Shown: positions 47,970-60,176, counted from the stretch's first letter. The stretch is 64,000 bases of DNA from Apoderus coryli (GCA_911728435.2 OU452211.1:11762428-11826427), one strand, 5' to 3'. Made by a program: numbers and translations. The notes: generated by a model not told the origin, from the sequence alone.

Positions 47970-50709
47970 CTCTCCAGGCAATGTTTAAAATCACTGGCCT
48001 AAACTTTAAGTCGAGACTACTGTGACATACAAGAAACTTTAGGCCAAACTGAACCTAGAAAGTTAGGAACATCCATCCGGGAGGAATTTAAAACTGTTGA
48101 GATATTCCTTTGAGTGGGGAATCTTAGTGAAATGGGTTTTACATGTCGACCAAGTCATAATTTATTTGAGAAAATTGCAAATGTCATCAAATATTTGCCA
48201 AAGATTACAACTTCTTTACTGAACATACTCTTATCAAAGAAAATTGGGTTACTTGACCTCCAGCCGTATAATTATTCGATTTCGGTAGTTGAAAAGAACC
48301 AACCTGTCTGTCATGCACAAAATATTATATTTAAGTGGATTTACAAGAGAGAAATTTTTTCTCAACGTCATGGTTCTGTAATAGTAATTTTATACACAGT
48401 ATGCACAAAAACTCGTACATATTTTCTTTATAGGATATGTTGTTTGTATAGGGATAATCGCAGAATAAAACCCTGGAGTTATAAGGTAATGCTCCCAAAG
48501 CTCGCCCTATCCGAACTAAGTAATTGACAGAAACCTTTGTTTTGCTCAAATATTTGTAATTTTTGTATTAATATTCATCCAGAAGCAAAGTAGAACCACT
48601 AACAGACTGGCAACAGATACTGACCCTCAACAAAGTATGCAGATAATAACATTTTTGTGAAGGAATGTAATTACGTCCTTGAAATGTGAAAGAATGCGTC
48701 CTTCGATTGAATTGTTCTGTAGAGACTGTAGAGACCACTTTAGCTTGCCTGGCATCACAGGAATTATTTTTGTTGATGTGGTCAATGCATTTCATAGGAA
48801 TCTATATGATGACGAGCTCACCAGCGATATTCAGCTTGCTTACTTATAGAAATTACAGGAACAAGATTCTTGTCATTTAAATTTCTAAATCAAGAGGATC
48901 TTTGCAATAATGGCATAAAAGTAAATTAGAATACGCTTATAATTTGTTATTTGATTCCAAAAATGATTCCTCGAGGCTGCAACCATCTCTTAGGAACTTC
49001 AAACTATTTATTGGTAACAATAACAATATTTGCAAAGAACCCTGACATATTTGAAGACAAAAAAAAAACGCAGGATCATCATAATGTGGTATATTATTGC
49101 GCTCCAATCGAACTCTTCAAAAAGGACTTGAAAGCTCAGCTTAATGACGAGTAACATAGCAAAACTACTGCTTAGTTATAGAGCCTCTGGATTTTCTTCA
49201 TAAAATTAAATAAAATCATATACTCGTATACTGCTAAAATTTAAACTAAAAACTTTATTGGCTTCACACTTGGCTACACTCCTAAACACCAAAAATCATG
49301 TGTGGGTCCGCTTTTTTAGCACACCATGTACAAGTTTACTTTCTCATTTCGTTTTGGTGAAAGTTGTATTCCAACATTACACACCGCATATCTTTGAACT
49401 CTAACAGGATGCACTTGGTCAAGCTATTTCGTAACCATCTCAGTCTGTTGAATCATTCGTTTCGTTTACATTACATTTCTTTTTATTTTCTTTAATTATA
49501 GTTTATTGCGTCTTATTTTCTTTTTAGCCGGATTTCGATCTTTAGTAAACCGCATGTAACCAAAGCGAAAAACATGAAGTACATAGCGATTATCATAATA
49601 TAAACTATAGTAAGAGTAATCATTGCAATTACACAATTTGAAAACATTACACCCTTAATTTTGGAATTTATTATGAACAACTTTGGGACAGAAACAGAAG
49701 TTTTGAGGGTGTTTTACAGAACTCTGTTAAAGAAAGTCAGAATTCTTCTTCTTCTGCAAAAAAGTTAGGATGATAAAAAATTCCAGGTTTTTTTATAGAT
49801 CTGCAAAAAAGGCAGGCAAATATATTGTGGACGCAGTTCTTCCCTTAGGTGTTGAGTTGAGCTATGGGGATGGAATCAAAATTTGGCAATATAGAGGGTG
49901 CATAACACTTAATATATTAAATATTTATTTATTGATATTTTAATTTAGTTCTAGATTCCAAGTGTAATCGCTCGTACATAGCCCAGTAAACTTGTATAAA
50001 CCAGATTGTTTTCCTATACTTTTTACGGAAGATTGATTAGTCTAATACCATATCGCTAGAAAAACGAAAGCAGTTCCTATCTATAATTATGTTTCTGTAT
50101 CCTGGCTATATAAATTAAATGTTTATAAGCACTTAATTCATATCATAAGAATGGAATTGGACATTTCGTGCATTACTAACAGCTTTTGTTTTACTCTAAT
50201 TACAACGAAAATCTTTTGTGCATATCTAATCGGCATTGAGTTTGACGTTACGCGTTAACGCATCCTACTCGGGTAATTTAAAATTTTCTATTTTTGTGCT
50301 TAAACACTGTTGTCAAATGAATTTCTTTGATAACGGTAATAATAGTACTTCAGTAAAACAATTTGCGGACTTCGTTTGAATAGTAAAATGGTAAAAGCAG
50401 ATATTTTTGACACGACAACTGATTTTTGTGTGTGAGATAATAACGGGCATGATTAAACTCATTATCCCAGCGTTTCAGAGTGCCAATTGATGGAGTTTCA
50501 TTGCCAGAAGTAAAAATTAGTTCATCGATACACTGTTCAAAAATGTAAATTTGGTAGTAAAACTTCAATACGTGTTGCCAAGGTTCAGAATATAAATAGT
50601 ATCAATATTTTAACCGTAATCCTACTATTTTGAAATATTCTTGCAATTTGCAATATAAATTTACTCTTACCCTTATGCCCTGGCAATCCTGAAGACATAA
50701 ATCTCCAGG
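47970..50709. other. Intergenic AT-rich DNA
   Basis: The 137-codon frame at 48114-48527 and neighbours have no recognisable family features and overlap antisense frames. No gene is supported. Confidence 0.3.
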
Positions 50710-51105
50710 CCAAAGAAGTATTTACTTCAAAAATGAACTCTCGATAATATACGCACGGGACAATTTTCTGAAACACAGTGGGGCTGTGACTCTGTTACAA
50801 ATGTTTATCGTAAACCATTTAACATCAACATTTAGTGAATCTGTGGAATTCCTGACTGTTTTGTGTACTGTCCTTATGACGACTGTAGAAAGCGAAATAT
50901 GTTTGTCTACCCTCAAACGTGTCAAAACATTTTTAAGGAACACTATGGGCCAGGAAAGGTTGTGCGCGTTAGCAATGCTATTTATTGAAAAAAAAACTTG
51001 TGAAGTCCATTTCAAATTTTAATGATCATGTCATCAACCACTTTGCTGTTGAGAAATCTAGGAGGATGGACTTCACATACAAACAGCTTCAAAACTACTT
51101 AAAAA
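50710..51105 (+). pseudogene. hAT-type transposase C-terminal dimerisation domain relic
   Basis: Forward frame 50786-51019 reads TVLCTVLMTTVESEICLSTL, KRVKTFLRNTMGQERLCALA, MLFIEK, matching the hAT C-terminal domain (V-x-x-E-x-x-F-S-x-L-K-x-I-K-x-x-L-R-x-x-M-x-x-E-R-L-x-x-L-A). In the next frame, after a slip in the A run near 50990, it continues KLVKSISNFNDHVINHFAVE and KSRRMDFTYK, the tail found in zinc-finger MYM-like hAT relatives. The Ser-Phe-Ser signature is changed and the catalytic core is absent, so this is a fossil. Confidence 0.7.
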
Positions 51106-51930
51106 AACCTATCATTGTAATTCTTTATTTTGAAAAATTTTGGGTGTTATTGCCTTATTTCCAACTGTGTTGTTACAGGCCTCACGAGCCGCCACTGAAT
51201 TTCAGTCCTCTCCTGAATCCCTGCTGAACCAGATTCATCTAACAAGCATGATAAGAAACCTTAAATTATCTTATCTAGTTTACAAGGATCACGTCTTTGT
51301 AATTCATTAAAACAACAGAAAATCCCTGGGAAAACTAAAATTTATGTGACAGCGCAGATTCATCAAGAATCATTAGCCTGCAGGTGTCGAGATAGACCCT
51401 GCTTAAACTTGCTAACCTGCACATTAAGTAGGTTCATATTACAGACGCCCAAACAATTTCAATAACTGTAGGCGCGCCATAAGGGTGCTCAGTTTCCAAG
51501 GAATTTCTTAGAGTGTATCAGTTGGTGTTTAGAGGATAATGAAGCAGCTGATTACCTGGGAAGATTGTCCAAGTGATTTTCCTTTCATAATGGGGTTACT
51601 ATTTACTCTTCCAAAGTTTTCGCTGACATTTTGTCCAGTGAAGAAGCAGTTAATTCCGTGTGGAGTCAATAAATTCTGGATATATTTTGGGGAGATATTT
51701 TTCTGTTAAAACAGTATTTCAAAGCACAAAAAATTCTTATTCAAATTTAAGTAATACGCCAATGAATAAATGAAGTGCAATGGCAACATTGAATCCAATC
51801 TATTGTTTGATAAGCGAGTGCGGTCAGCCGGAGGCTATACGTCAAAGTACCTGCACCGTGCTCCGCTTAAAAAGAGGGGACAAATAACAGACACAATACC
51901 AAAAAATTGTAACCACCCAACCAAAGAACA
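51106..51930. other. Upstream flank of Osiris gene C
   Basis: No gene recognised. A 60-codon frame at 51770-51952 overlaps the promoter and is probably chance. Confidence 0.3.
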
Positions 51931-51958
51931 GAGCACTTCATATATAAGGTAATAACCA

Positions 51959-51995
51959 TATAAAAGCAATGTAGTGCAAGTGATTCCATATCAGT
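51959..51995 (+). promoter_or_regulatory. TATA box and initiator of Osiris gene C
   Basis: TATAAAAG at 51959-51966 is followed by the arthropod initiator TCAGT at 51991-51995, a typical TATA to start spacing. The predicted leader is only about 13 bases before the ATG at 52006. A second TATATAAG lies at 51941. Confidence 0.65.
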
Positions 51996-52005
51996 ATCAA
52001 TAAAA

Positions 52006-53148
52006 ATGTTGTTTAAGTGTGTGCTTATCGCTGTTGTAGCTGTAGCTCAACTCGCTTGTGCTCGTTCTGTGATCGATACAAGCCAAAATACAATCAACAC
52101 TGAAGATGAATCAAGTCGAAGTGATGAAACCTATTCGTATTTGGGTGATTTCCGATATATGTATAAGGTATATCAGGAATGTGCTGCACAGGAGCTTACG
52201 TCTTGCTTAAAACTGAAGCTTTTAGCTGCTATGGATAGAGCAGCTAGAGCTTATTCGTTGACATTATTCGATGGAGTTTCTTTTGTGAAGGAAGCTACAA
52301 ACGAAAATCAACCTGCTGCTAGTGAAGCAATTAAGAGTGAAGAGGAGCTTAAAGCTAGTTTACCAAGGGCTTTAAATGATCGTGATACAGCTTTAAATGA
52401 TATGATAACGAAACGCGTTGGGAACTTTTTGGAAAGCCATACATTACAGGTATAACATTTTTAAAGCTCTTGCATGCAAAATTAATTTGTGTTAAATAGT
52501 TCCAAGTTTCTTTTAATTAAACAGTTACATGTGTTTTTTAAAAGTCTTTAATTAATGTAATCGTTAGTATCTTTTAATTAATGTGCAGAAAATCATCATC
52601 ATTTTTGTTATGAATGAAAAACGTTTTCTCTAGACCTATTAAGACATTTTCAGTTGAATTTTCCCTCAAAGCTCATTTATTAAATTGTGTCAAAGATATT
52701 CAAATCAATTTGCCGATAATCCATGATTATTTATAATAAAAATTCTCAATACTCAAAAGCTCCTTATTTTTTCTAGGTCAAACTACCAACAGCTACAGAC
52801 TTAGCAAGGAGCTTCCAAGAAGAAGGTCGTGGCAAGAAGAAGCGAGGTGGTAACGCCATGATGCTTCTTCCTCTCATCCTAGGAGGAACTTTAATACCCC
52901 TAGCTTTAGGAGCTTTAGCTCTTCTGGCTGGTAAAGCTCTAATTGTCTCAAAAATAGCGCTGGTACTTGCCGGTATTATTGGATTGAAAAAACTGCTATC
53001 TGGTCAATCAGGACATCACGAGTCTGGACACGTTGAGGTGGTATCAGGCGGTCATGGTGGTGGATGGGGAAGAAGTTATTATGACAAGGAAGAGGCGCAA
53101 AAGCTCGCGTATCAAGGATATACTAGTACTGCGGAAAAAGACCAATAA
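52006..53148 (+). CDS. Osiris family protein (DUF1676), gene C, two exons
   Basis: Exons 52006-52449 and 52777-53148; the 327-bp intron has donor GTATAA and acceptor TTCTAG, and falls between SHTLQ and VKLP in phase 0. The joined protein has 271 residues. Signal peptide 1-19. Two-cysteine segment C59 and C67 (CX7C). DGVSFV (89-94), SLPRALNDRDTALNDMITKR (118-137) and FLESHTLQVKLP form DUF1676. EEGRGKKKR (163-171) precedes the hydrophobic core 176-222 (LALGALALLAGKALIVSKIA, then LVLAGIIGLKKLL). GGGWGRS and AQKLAY (255-260) close the protein; the AQxLAY motif is perfect. The ALNDRDTALNDM stretch and tail recall Osiris 7 of flies; I offer that only as a tentative match. AATAAA lies at 53460-53465. 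Role by family: secretory-pathway protein of cuticle-forming epithelium. Confidence 0.93.
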
Positions 53149-54780
53149 TTAATTTATGTAGTTTTGTTGTAGCTAATTTATTGTATTAATTTATTTTGAT
53201 ATTGTTGTAATATATTATTAATAAGAGTTGTTTTACTTTCAATTTTATTTGATTTGGTAATAGTTAGTATAACGAGTGCTCCTTTTAAAGGATACGTTAT
53301 TATAAAGTCGTGAATCGTGAAAGCTGTCTTCTATTACGTTAGGCTGCATTTTACTTTCATTTAATCTGAATCAGAGAAGTCGATCTATTAATTCATATTA
53401 TCAATTATTTTTATTAAAACTAAAACTATTAAGGAATGAGCAGTTGAATTATATGCTAGAATAAAATCGGGGGTTGGGACAATTTCTACTTTGAAGTCTG
53501 TTGAAAGAACTTTGAACTTTTAGCCTTGAATTTGAATAGAACAAGTTCTGAACAGAGTTTTCTCAACATTTCTCAAGAACTATATGACTTTTACGTCACT
53601 AAACCACATGTAAAAAGCACTTACACCAAGGGCCGATTTGGTGAAAATTTCGTCAACGCTGGAAGGTCAGTCGTGGAAAGATTGAGACGGCTGTTAAAAT
53701 CCCTCATCCTACTCTAACGTGGGTAGTTTTCTTGAGTCCATTTAGGTCTGTAATAAGGGATGAATAATATAGTGTTTGGGCTAATATTGCATTACTATGT
53801 TTTATGCACCTAAACAAATTTATTTATTTTTTAAACTTCAACCAACCTGCACCGAGCTTTTGTGTAAAGCTTCATTGTGTATGATTTCGAAATACCTGTC
53901 CATTCCTGAGATCCAAATGCATCATGTAAGCAGTATTGCAAACTGATTGCGGAGTTATAAATTGAACAGATTCTTAACTAGTGATGTTATTCAAATTCTG
54001 GAAAACTTTATGGAGTTTCTAAATGGGATGTTCTTAAAATTCCCTGAAATAAGTGCAATGAATTATTTCATTCTTAATGGAATTAATATCTTCATTCAAA
54101 AAATTGTGTTCATTGAATCTCACGATATGTCACAACATGTCGATCTTCTTTATAATGAGCTTGCTCACAGCGTTGAAGTTTCCCTGGGAGTCTGCCCATC
54201 TCCATGATAACGAGAAATTGCCTACTGATGTGCCGAAAACAAAAATAAACACAGCATTCTTGTTGAGATAATTATTTTGGAAAGTTATCTTTGCGAAAAT
54301 GTTCTTTGGATTTAGGTTAACTAAATATGAAACAGGGGCATTTAATTTTAGTGGAGCTCTCTACGTTTCAGCATACTACAAAGACCGTCTTCGAAATTTC
54401 AGAACAAAAAAATAGCAGAAGCTTTTTTGGTTCATTAATTTTAAAGTTTAATTTATTAACATAACTTTCTATAGCGAAGAATACATTTCACATTATTTTT
54501 TACCAAAACATAAACTGTAATTTCTTTACCGAATAATTATCAATGCTCAATTAATTATAATTTATATTGATATATGAAAACAAACAGCACATAAATAAAT
54601 TATTGTAATAATAGCATTGAGCGAGTATATATTATTATGTATGTATATTGTTATTCAATATTTTGTACTTTTTTAACAATTTCCAGTCGAATTCATATGC
54701 TTACCTGGAAACCTACTTTTGAAGTGCAAAAGTGCTGCATATTTAGGTATGCATGAAGTTACATATTTGGTGTATATATA
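53149..54780. other. 3' flank of Osiris gene C and intergenic DNA
   Basis: The first 300 bases are the probable 3' untranslated region. Open frames at 53526-53717 and 53947-54207 have no family motif that I can name. Confidence 0.3.
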
Positions 54781-54843
54781 GGGTGTCCCGAAATTAACTT
54801 ACACAAATTCTATTCTACATTCTAAGTTAATTTCGGGACACCC
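54781..54843. repeat. 63-bp perfect hairpin built from two transposon-like ends
   Basis: GGGTGTCCCGAAATTAACTTA (21 bases; 54781-54801) and its exact complement at 54823-54843 flank a 21-base loop. GGGTGTCCC preceded by TA-rich sequence is like the end of a Tc1/mariner transposon, so this may be a transposon reduced to its two ends. Confidence 0.6.
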
Positions 54844-54982
54844 TGTATAGAGCAAGCCATTTAATAACACCCGAAGATTATGCGGAGACAAAAATACTTG
54901 ATCTATTAATTTATTTGGTTTTTATGTTTCTAATAAGGAAAGGTAGAATCCGAAAGTTCTACCTTTTCCTTGTGGCCTCCAT

Positions 54983-54994
54983 CTCAGCCATATT
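54983..54994. repeat. Left 12-bp target-site duplication of the full-length RTE-like LINE
   Basis: CTCAGCCATATT, repeated exactly at 58197-58208. Confidence 0.85.
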
Positions 54995-57900
54995 CATCAT
55001 CATCATCATCACTCAGCTATAGTAGTCCACTGCTGAACATAAGCCTCTCGTTTATTTTGCCACTCTTCTCTATCTTGAGCCATTTGTATCCAATTACCAC
55101 AGATTCTTTTGATGTCATCAGTCCATCGTGTGGGGGGGCGCCCTCTACTACGATAAGCTTCGTGCCTCGGGCGCCACTCCAATAGTTTTTTAGACCATCT
55201 TCCGTCAGTTCTTCTAGCTACGTTGCCGGCCCAGTTCCACTTTAAAGTTGTTATTTTTTCGATTACATCTATAACACCTGTTCTTTGGCGAATAATCTCG
55301 TTTGGTATTCGGTCTCTGAGGGAAATACCCAGAATAGCCCTCTCCATCGCCCGTTGGGTGACACGCAGTTTCTTTGCTGACTTTTTTGTAAGCGTCAATG
55401 TTTCGGCTCCGTATGTCATCACTGGTAATACGCACTGATTGTATACTTTTCGTTTTAGACTGATGGGAATATCCGACTTGAAAACATACTTTAATCTTCC
55501 AAAAGATGTCCACCCCAAGCCTACTCTCCGGAGAAGTTCGCACGTCTGGTTGTCCCGTCCTATTCGGATCTCATGACCCAAATATTTGTAGGCGGTGACC
55601 TGTTCAATAGATTTGCTTCCAACAGTTATGTTTTCACTGGGGACTAGGTTTGTCATGACTTGCGTCTTTGCAAAGTTAATTCTTAGGCCAACTTCCCTTG
55701 AAGCATTGTATAATTTTTCCAACATCATGGACGCTTGATCTATACGGTCGGTGATAAGGACGATATCGTCTGCAAATCTTAAGTTATTTAATCTTTCACC
55801 GTCTATATTTAGGCCCATTTCCCCCCATTCGATTTTCTTACAGGCATATTCGAGCAGTGTGGTGAACAGCTTTGGAGAGAGGGTATCTCCTTGACGTACA
55901 CCTTGTTCTATTCGGAATGTTCTTGTGTTTTTATGTAATCTTACACACGCCGTTGCTTTCTCATATATACCCTTAATCAGTGCAATGTACCTGTAATCAA
56001 TTCTGCAGTCTGTTAATGATTTGAGCATATGTTGTTGGCTGATTGAGTCAAAAGCTTTTTCATAGTCTACGAAAACAAGGATGAGAGGTTTATTATATTC
56101 TGTTGATTTTTCTATAAGGGTCTTGATTGTATGTAAATGATCATTTGTACCGTACCCTGCTCGAAATCCTGCCTGTTCTTTCGGCTGGTAAAAATCTAAT
56201 TTTGGAGTTGGGCGTTTGACAATGATCTTCATAAATAGTTTATACAAGTGGGATATGAGACTAATGGGTCTGTAATTTGCTAGATTACCAATGTTCCCCT
56301 TCTTGTGCATTATTACTATAGTGGCGTTGTTCCACTTTGAAGGTGTCACTCCTTGATGTAGACATTCATTAAATAATTTACATAGGGCTTTAATAACTAT
56401 GTGTCCACCTTCCTTTACTGCCTCTATAACAATTTCGTCTTCTCCTGGTGACTTATTATTCTTCATCTCAGACACCGCCTTTCTTACTTCACAGTAGGTT
56501 ATGTCTGGTACATCTTCAGAGCCCTGGTTCAGTATTCTTGGGATAGGTACCTCTTCTTCATCTGGTTTTCTATAAAGTTCTTCATAGAAGTCTTCGACAA
56601 TTTTTACAATTTCATCCTTGTTGGTAGTCACTTGCCCTGCCTTATTTTCTAGTTTGCAGATGTTGTGTTTTCCCACTTTTAAATTTCTACGTAAAACTTT
56701 AAGACTCTTGTTGTTTTCAATCACTGTATTTATCTTCTCTGTATTAAATTTTCTGGTATCTTTTCTTATAGCCTTTGATATTTCTTTATTTAGTTGTCTT
56801 AGTTCCTCGTTGTTTGTGGTGTATTTGTTCTTTAGTTCTCTTCTTTTCGTTAGTAGCTGTTTTGTGCCTCTAGACAGTTTTTCTTCTTTTTCTCTTCTCT
56901 TTGGTTCATATCTTTTACGTGTCTCTTGCAATGCTGTACATATTTTTTCATTTAAGTTCTCAACGTCGGTTCCCAGATTTTCAATACCGTCTAAGTCATT
57001 TTTTAGAGCCTCTCTGTATTCATCGGAGTTATCTATGGGATTCCATCCTAGGTTTCGTACTTTCGATAACAGCTTAGATCTTTCTCTCTTTATATTGATT
57101 TCTATTATTGCTCTTACCATTCTGTGATCACTACCAATTGAGATACTATTAAGAACCTGGACGTCATGCACTATATGCTTGTTATCCGAGGCGATGTAAT
57201 CTATCTCGTTCTTGGTAGTACCGTCCGGGCTTGCCCAAGTCCATTTTCTATTTGGCTTTTTCTTGAAAAAGGAGTTCATCGCAAATAGGTTGTGCTGCAA
57301 TAAATAGTCTAAAAGCATAGTTCCTCTATCGTTTCTGTTACCGAATCCAAACGACCCCATCGCTGTTTCGTTGTCGTCTGCCTTATGTCCTAATTTGGCA
57401 TTGAAATCACCGATAATAAAAGTAAAGTGCGTGCGAACCTTTTCTATTGCTTTGGTGATGTCTTCATAAAAGTTCTCTATTTCGTCTTCACTATGCGTGG
57501 ATGTTGGAGCATAGACTTGTATTATTTTAAGACTGTATCGATCGTTCAGTTTTAGTACCATAAATGCGACTCTCAGGCTAACATATTCAAACTGCACTAT
57601 GCTATCTTTATGTCACTTGTGAACTAAAAAGCCTACGCCTCCTTCCGACATATTTTCATCGCCTTTGTAGTACAGCACATTTCCAGACTGCAGTGTCAAC
57701 TCTGCTTCACCTTTTCTTCTTGTCTCGCACAGGCCCAGAATATCCCACTTTATATGAGAAAGTTCATTTTCTAGTTCCAGTATTTTCTGATCCGATCCAA
57801 GTGTTCTAGTGTTGTAAGTGGCTATTAGCAATTTTCGTCTACTGTGGTAGCCTGATCTACTCCGGGTATTCTTCGCACCCTCTGCATTCTGTCTTGTCCG

Positions 57901-58196
57901 ATTGCTACCGTAACCGGGGATCATCATGCTGCCGGAGACTGAGGGCCGTGGTAAAGTTTGTGACATCATTTATACAAGGTTTTTAGCCTTTTCCTATCAC
58001 GCTGGCCAGGCGGGTTGATAGGGGGTAAGGAATATTTAGAGCAAATGGTATAGGTTTGGTAAGGAGCTGGGGGTAGGACAATGGTTTCCCCCGTATGGTA
58101 TTGGGAGATAAACCAAGGCTAGCGTCTGGCAGGGGCGCATCCCTGAAGTAGATCTGTTATCTGTCGGGTTCACAGATACGTATCTACCCGCTACCG
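54995..58196 (-). mobile_element. Full-length RTE-like LINE, 3,202 bp
   Basis: It lies between two 12-bp duplications. On its own strand it starts CGGTAGCGGGTAGATACG, has a leader of about 227 bases with several GC-rich stem-forming words, one long ORF with a single internal stop, and ends at the end of the ORF plus a short tail with (GAT)n. A complete 5' end, clear target duplication and nearly intact ORF mean a recent insertion. It lies 1.8 kb downstream of Osiris gene C, antisense to it. Confidence 0.92.
55009..57969 (-). pseudogene. RTE-like endonuclease/reverse transcriptase ORF with one nonsense codon
   Basis: A continuous minus-strand frame of 987 codons, broken only by TGA at 57613-57615 (context HK-stop-HKD). 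Residues 45-280 form an AP-type endonuclease: LLIATYNTRTLG, ILGLCETRRKGE, FIIGDFNAKLG, IDYIASDNK and SIGSDHRMV (about residue 278). RT blocks follow: NYRPISLISHLYKLFMKIIV, EQAGFRAGYGTNDH, LVFVDYEKAFDSISQQHML, GVRQGDTLSPKLFTTLL and NNLRFADDIVLITD (about residue 730). C-terminal: YGAETLTLTKKSAKKL and LKWNWAGNVARRTDGRWSKK. It would nick the target and reverse transcribe the LINE RNA. The stop could be a C-to-T change of CGA or a substitution in another sense codon. Confidence 0.92.
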
Positions 58197-58208
58197 CTCA
58201 GCCATATT
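58197..58208. repeat. Right 12-bp target-site duplication of the full-length RTE-like LINE
   Basis: CTCAGCCATATT, matching 54983-54994. Confidence 0.85.
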
Positions 58209-58729
58209 ATCTTTATTTAAATCTTTCACAATGTTCCTTCTTTTATTTATTGAAATCCAGCCCAATAACCCCTAAAGTATTCCGGAAAGATTGGTCAGCT
58301 TAACGATACCTTGCACACCCAAACTTATTTCCTTTCAAATGTCAGTTTGCCAATTTCTAGGGGTAAAATTGTCGTGTTTACTAGGATTCCGAGTGGTCTA
58401 TTTGCCGCTCGTTAAATACAGACATTGCATATTATTGTAATTCCGATTTCTTCATCATGACATTGTCTTTATATTATAAAGACAACGATCATGACTTTGG
58501 GTGAATGCGTAATTTATTTTCATTAACATTGAGTAAGGTAGTGCTGGCATCTGTTTATTGACCGTAACAACATTCAAGATCGAGGTGAGTTTATACACCG
58601 CAGTGTGTTGTAGCGCTGGTTAGAAACCAGGTCAAGTTCAAGTTCTGTAGGAAACGAAACAACTACTGCTGACTATTATTAATACCGGCATGTTTCATGA
58701 TAATTCCGATAGATTGCAGCAGTAAAATG
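58209..58729. other. Intergenic DNA
   Basis: No gene recognised. Confidence 0.25.
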
Positions 58730-59070
58730 CTGCAACTTCTATTGAAAGTTAGTATCAACAAGGATACGACTCCCTGTCTTCCTTTAAATCCGTTTCTGGA
58801 TATCTTCGAGCCTAGAAACTTCTTTAGGGCTTTAGCTCTTGATAGATAAGTCAATAATGATGACTGACACTCTTTTCAGGAAGAATTCTGTCACTCTAGC
58901 AAGCCATCGACTCGCACCGAAAAATTACCCTGCAACTTCTATTGAAAGTTAGTATCTACAAGGGCACGTCTACCTGTCTTCCTTTAAATCCGCTTCTGGA
59001 TACTGTAGTCGTCTTCAGGGCTTTAGAAAAATCAAGATTGATGAGCGACACTCTCTCTAAGAAGAATTAT
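58730..59070. repeat. Tandem duplication, 200-bp spacing
   Basis: TGCAACTTCTATTGAAAGTT at 58731 recurs at 58931, and similarity continues through CTGTCTTCCTTTAAATCCG and GGGCTTTAG to a GAAGAATT word in each, with small insertions and substitutions. Both units keep partly open frames on either strand but none is recognised. Confidence 0.7.
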
Positions 59071-60176
59071 GGAACAAATGTTTTTGTTTTGCAAAATCTA
59101 TATGAAAAATCTTCTCGTCATCGTTTGCAGCCTCAACGCAAAAGGCCAAACTTTTCGCCTCATTGTTTGCACACCAAAACCACGAAGCTTAAAATAGTTT
59201 CTGAAAAAAATCCTTTCCTTGTGATTGCCAAAAAGTTTCACGTCTGATTCTGGATCAAAAATTTGTAGATGGTGTCTCCATATATGCCTCCTTGTGCAAA
59301 TATCTTGGGACCATCTAAAGTCAAAGTTAATGCCCCATTTATCTGCTCGGGATCATTCCTTTTAGGAGTGTCTAGGTCAGCAGTTCTCAACCTTTGTGAG
59401 CGATGATCCACAAAATTCTTTTTTATAACTTTATGTTTAGGTCATTATTTATAATGAAGTGTGCGGGAAAATGTTGGACTGAGTTGTGTTCAAAACTTGA
59501 TATCCCAAGTTCAAACTTCTTTATAAATGACTGGACCTTATCAATAATAACAAACCCAGATTGAAATCGTTAAATCTGCTAAATATATGACTAAGATTAT
59601 AAATTATTTAAACTTCGGAATTCATTGATACAAAATATTTTGAAACCGGTAAAAAAACCCAAAAATCTTAGAGAACGATGGATAAAAAAACTTCTATAAG
59701 TATTCAGAAAGGAACAGCCATAGCCACTGAATATACACGCATATCGACTTTAAGAAGTTACAAAGCTTTCTGTACTTTTGATACAGCATAATATTTCAAT
59801 GCAAACCGGAGATAGAATAGAAGCTTTAAAAGGTAAAATGCATTTAAACGTCTGTTACCGTTCGTTGTAAGTATTTGGTGTGGATTTTTTCTACTTCTTC
59901 TCAATATACCAGTAAAGTAATAGGTTTATGGAGCTTGTGGCTGTCTGCTTAAAGTGTGTTCACCATATGTTATAAGGCAGTGACGTACAGACAATAAGAT
60001 TTCCCGTGAAGACGTACACAAATTAACTTCCTTTTGTTCTGTGTCAAGCCTAAAGTAGGTAAATACCCCAACTAATTTTATTATTAAAGCTTCCATATAA
60101 TAAAAAAATATTCTTTAATCTGCAAACGTCATTTTTGACATAAAATTTCAAATACTTCGAGAACGGATGGATATAT
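59071..60176. other. Intergenic DNA with a hAT-like terminus
   Basis: CAGCAGTTCTCAACCTTTG at 59378-59396 matches the CAG(T/C)GGTTCTCAACC end common in hAT elements; the partner end was not found. The rest holds no recognised gene. Confidence 0.3.

Noticed and set aside
48114..48527. 137-codon plus-strand ORF
   Set aside because: No family motif, overlapped by an antisense ORF, no promoter or splice support.
56618..57127. 169-codon plus-strand ORF
   Set aside because: Shadow of the RTE-like LINE ORF on the other strand.
58060..58196. HDV-like ribozyme at the 5' end of the full-length LINE
   Set aside because: I tried to pair the first bases with downstream CGCTAGCC-like words but could not build the nested double pseudoknot with confidence.
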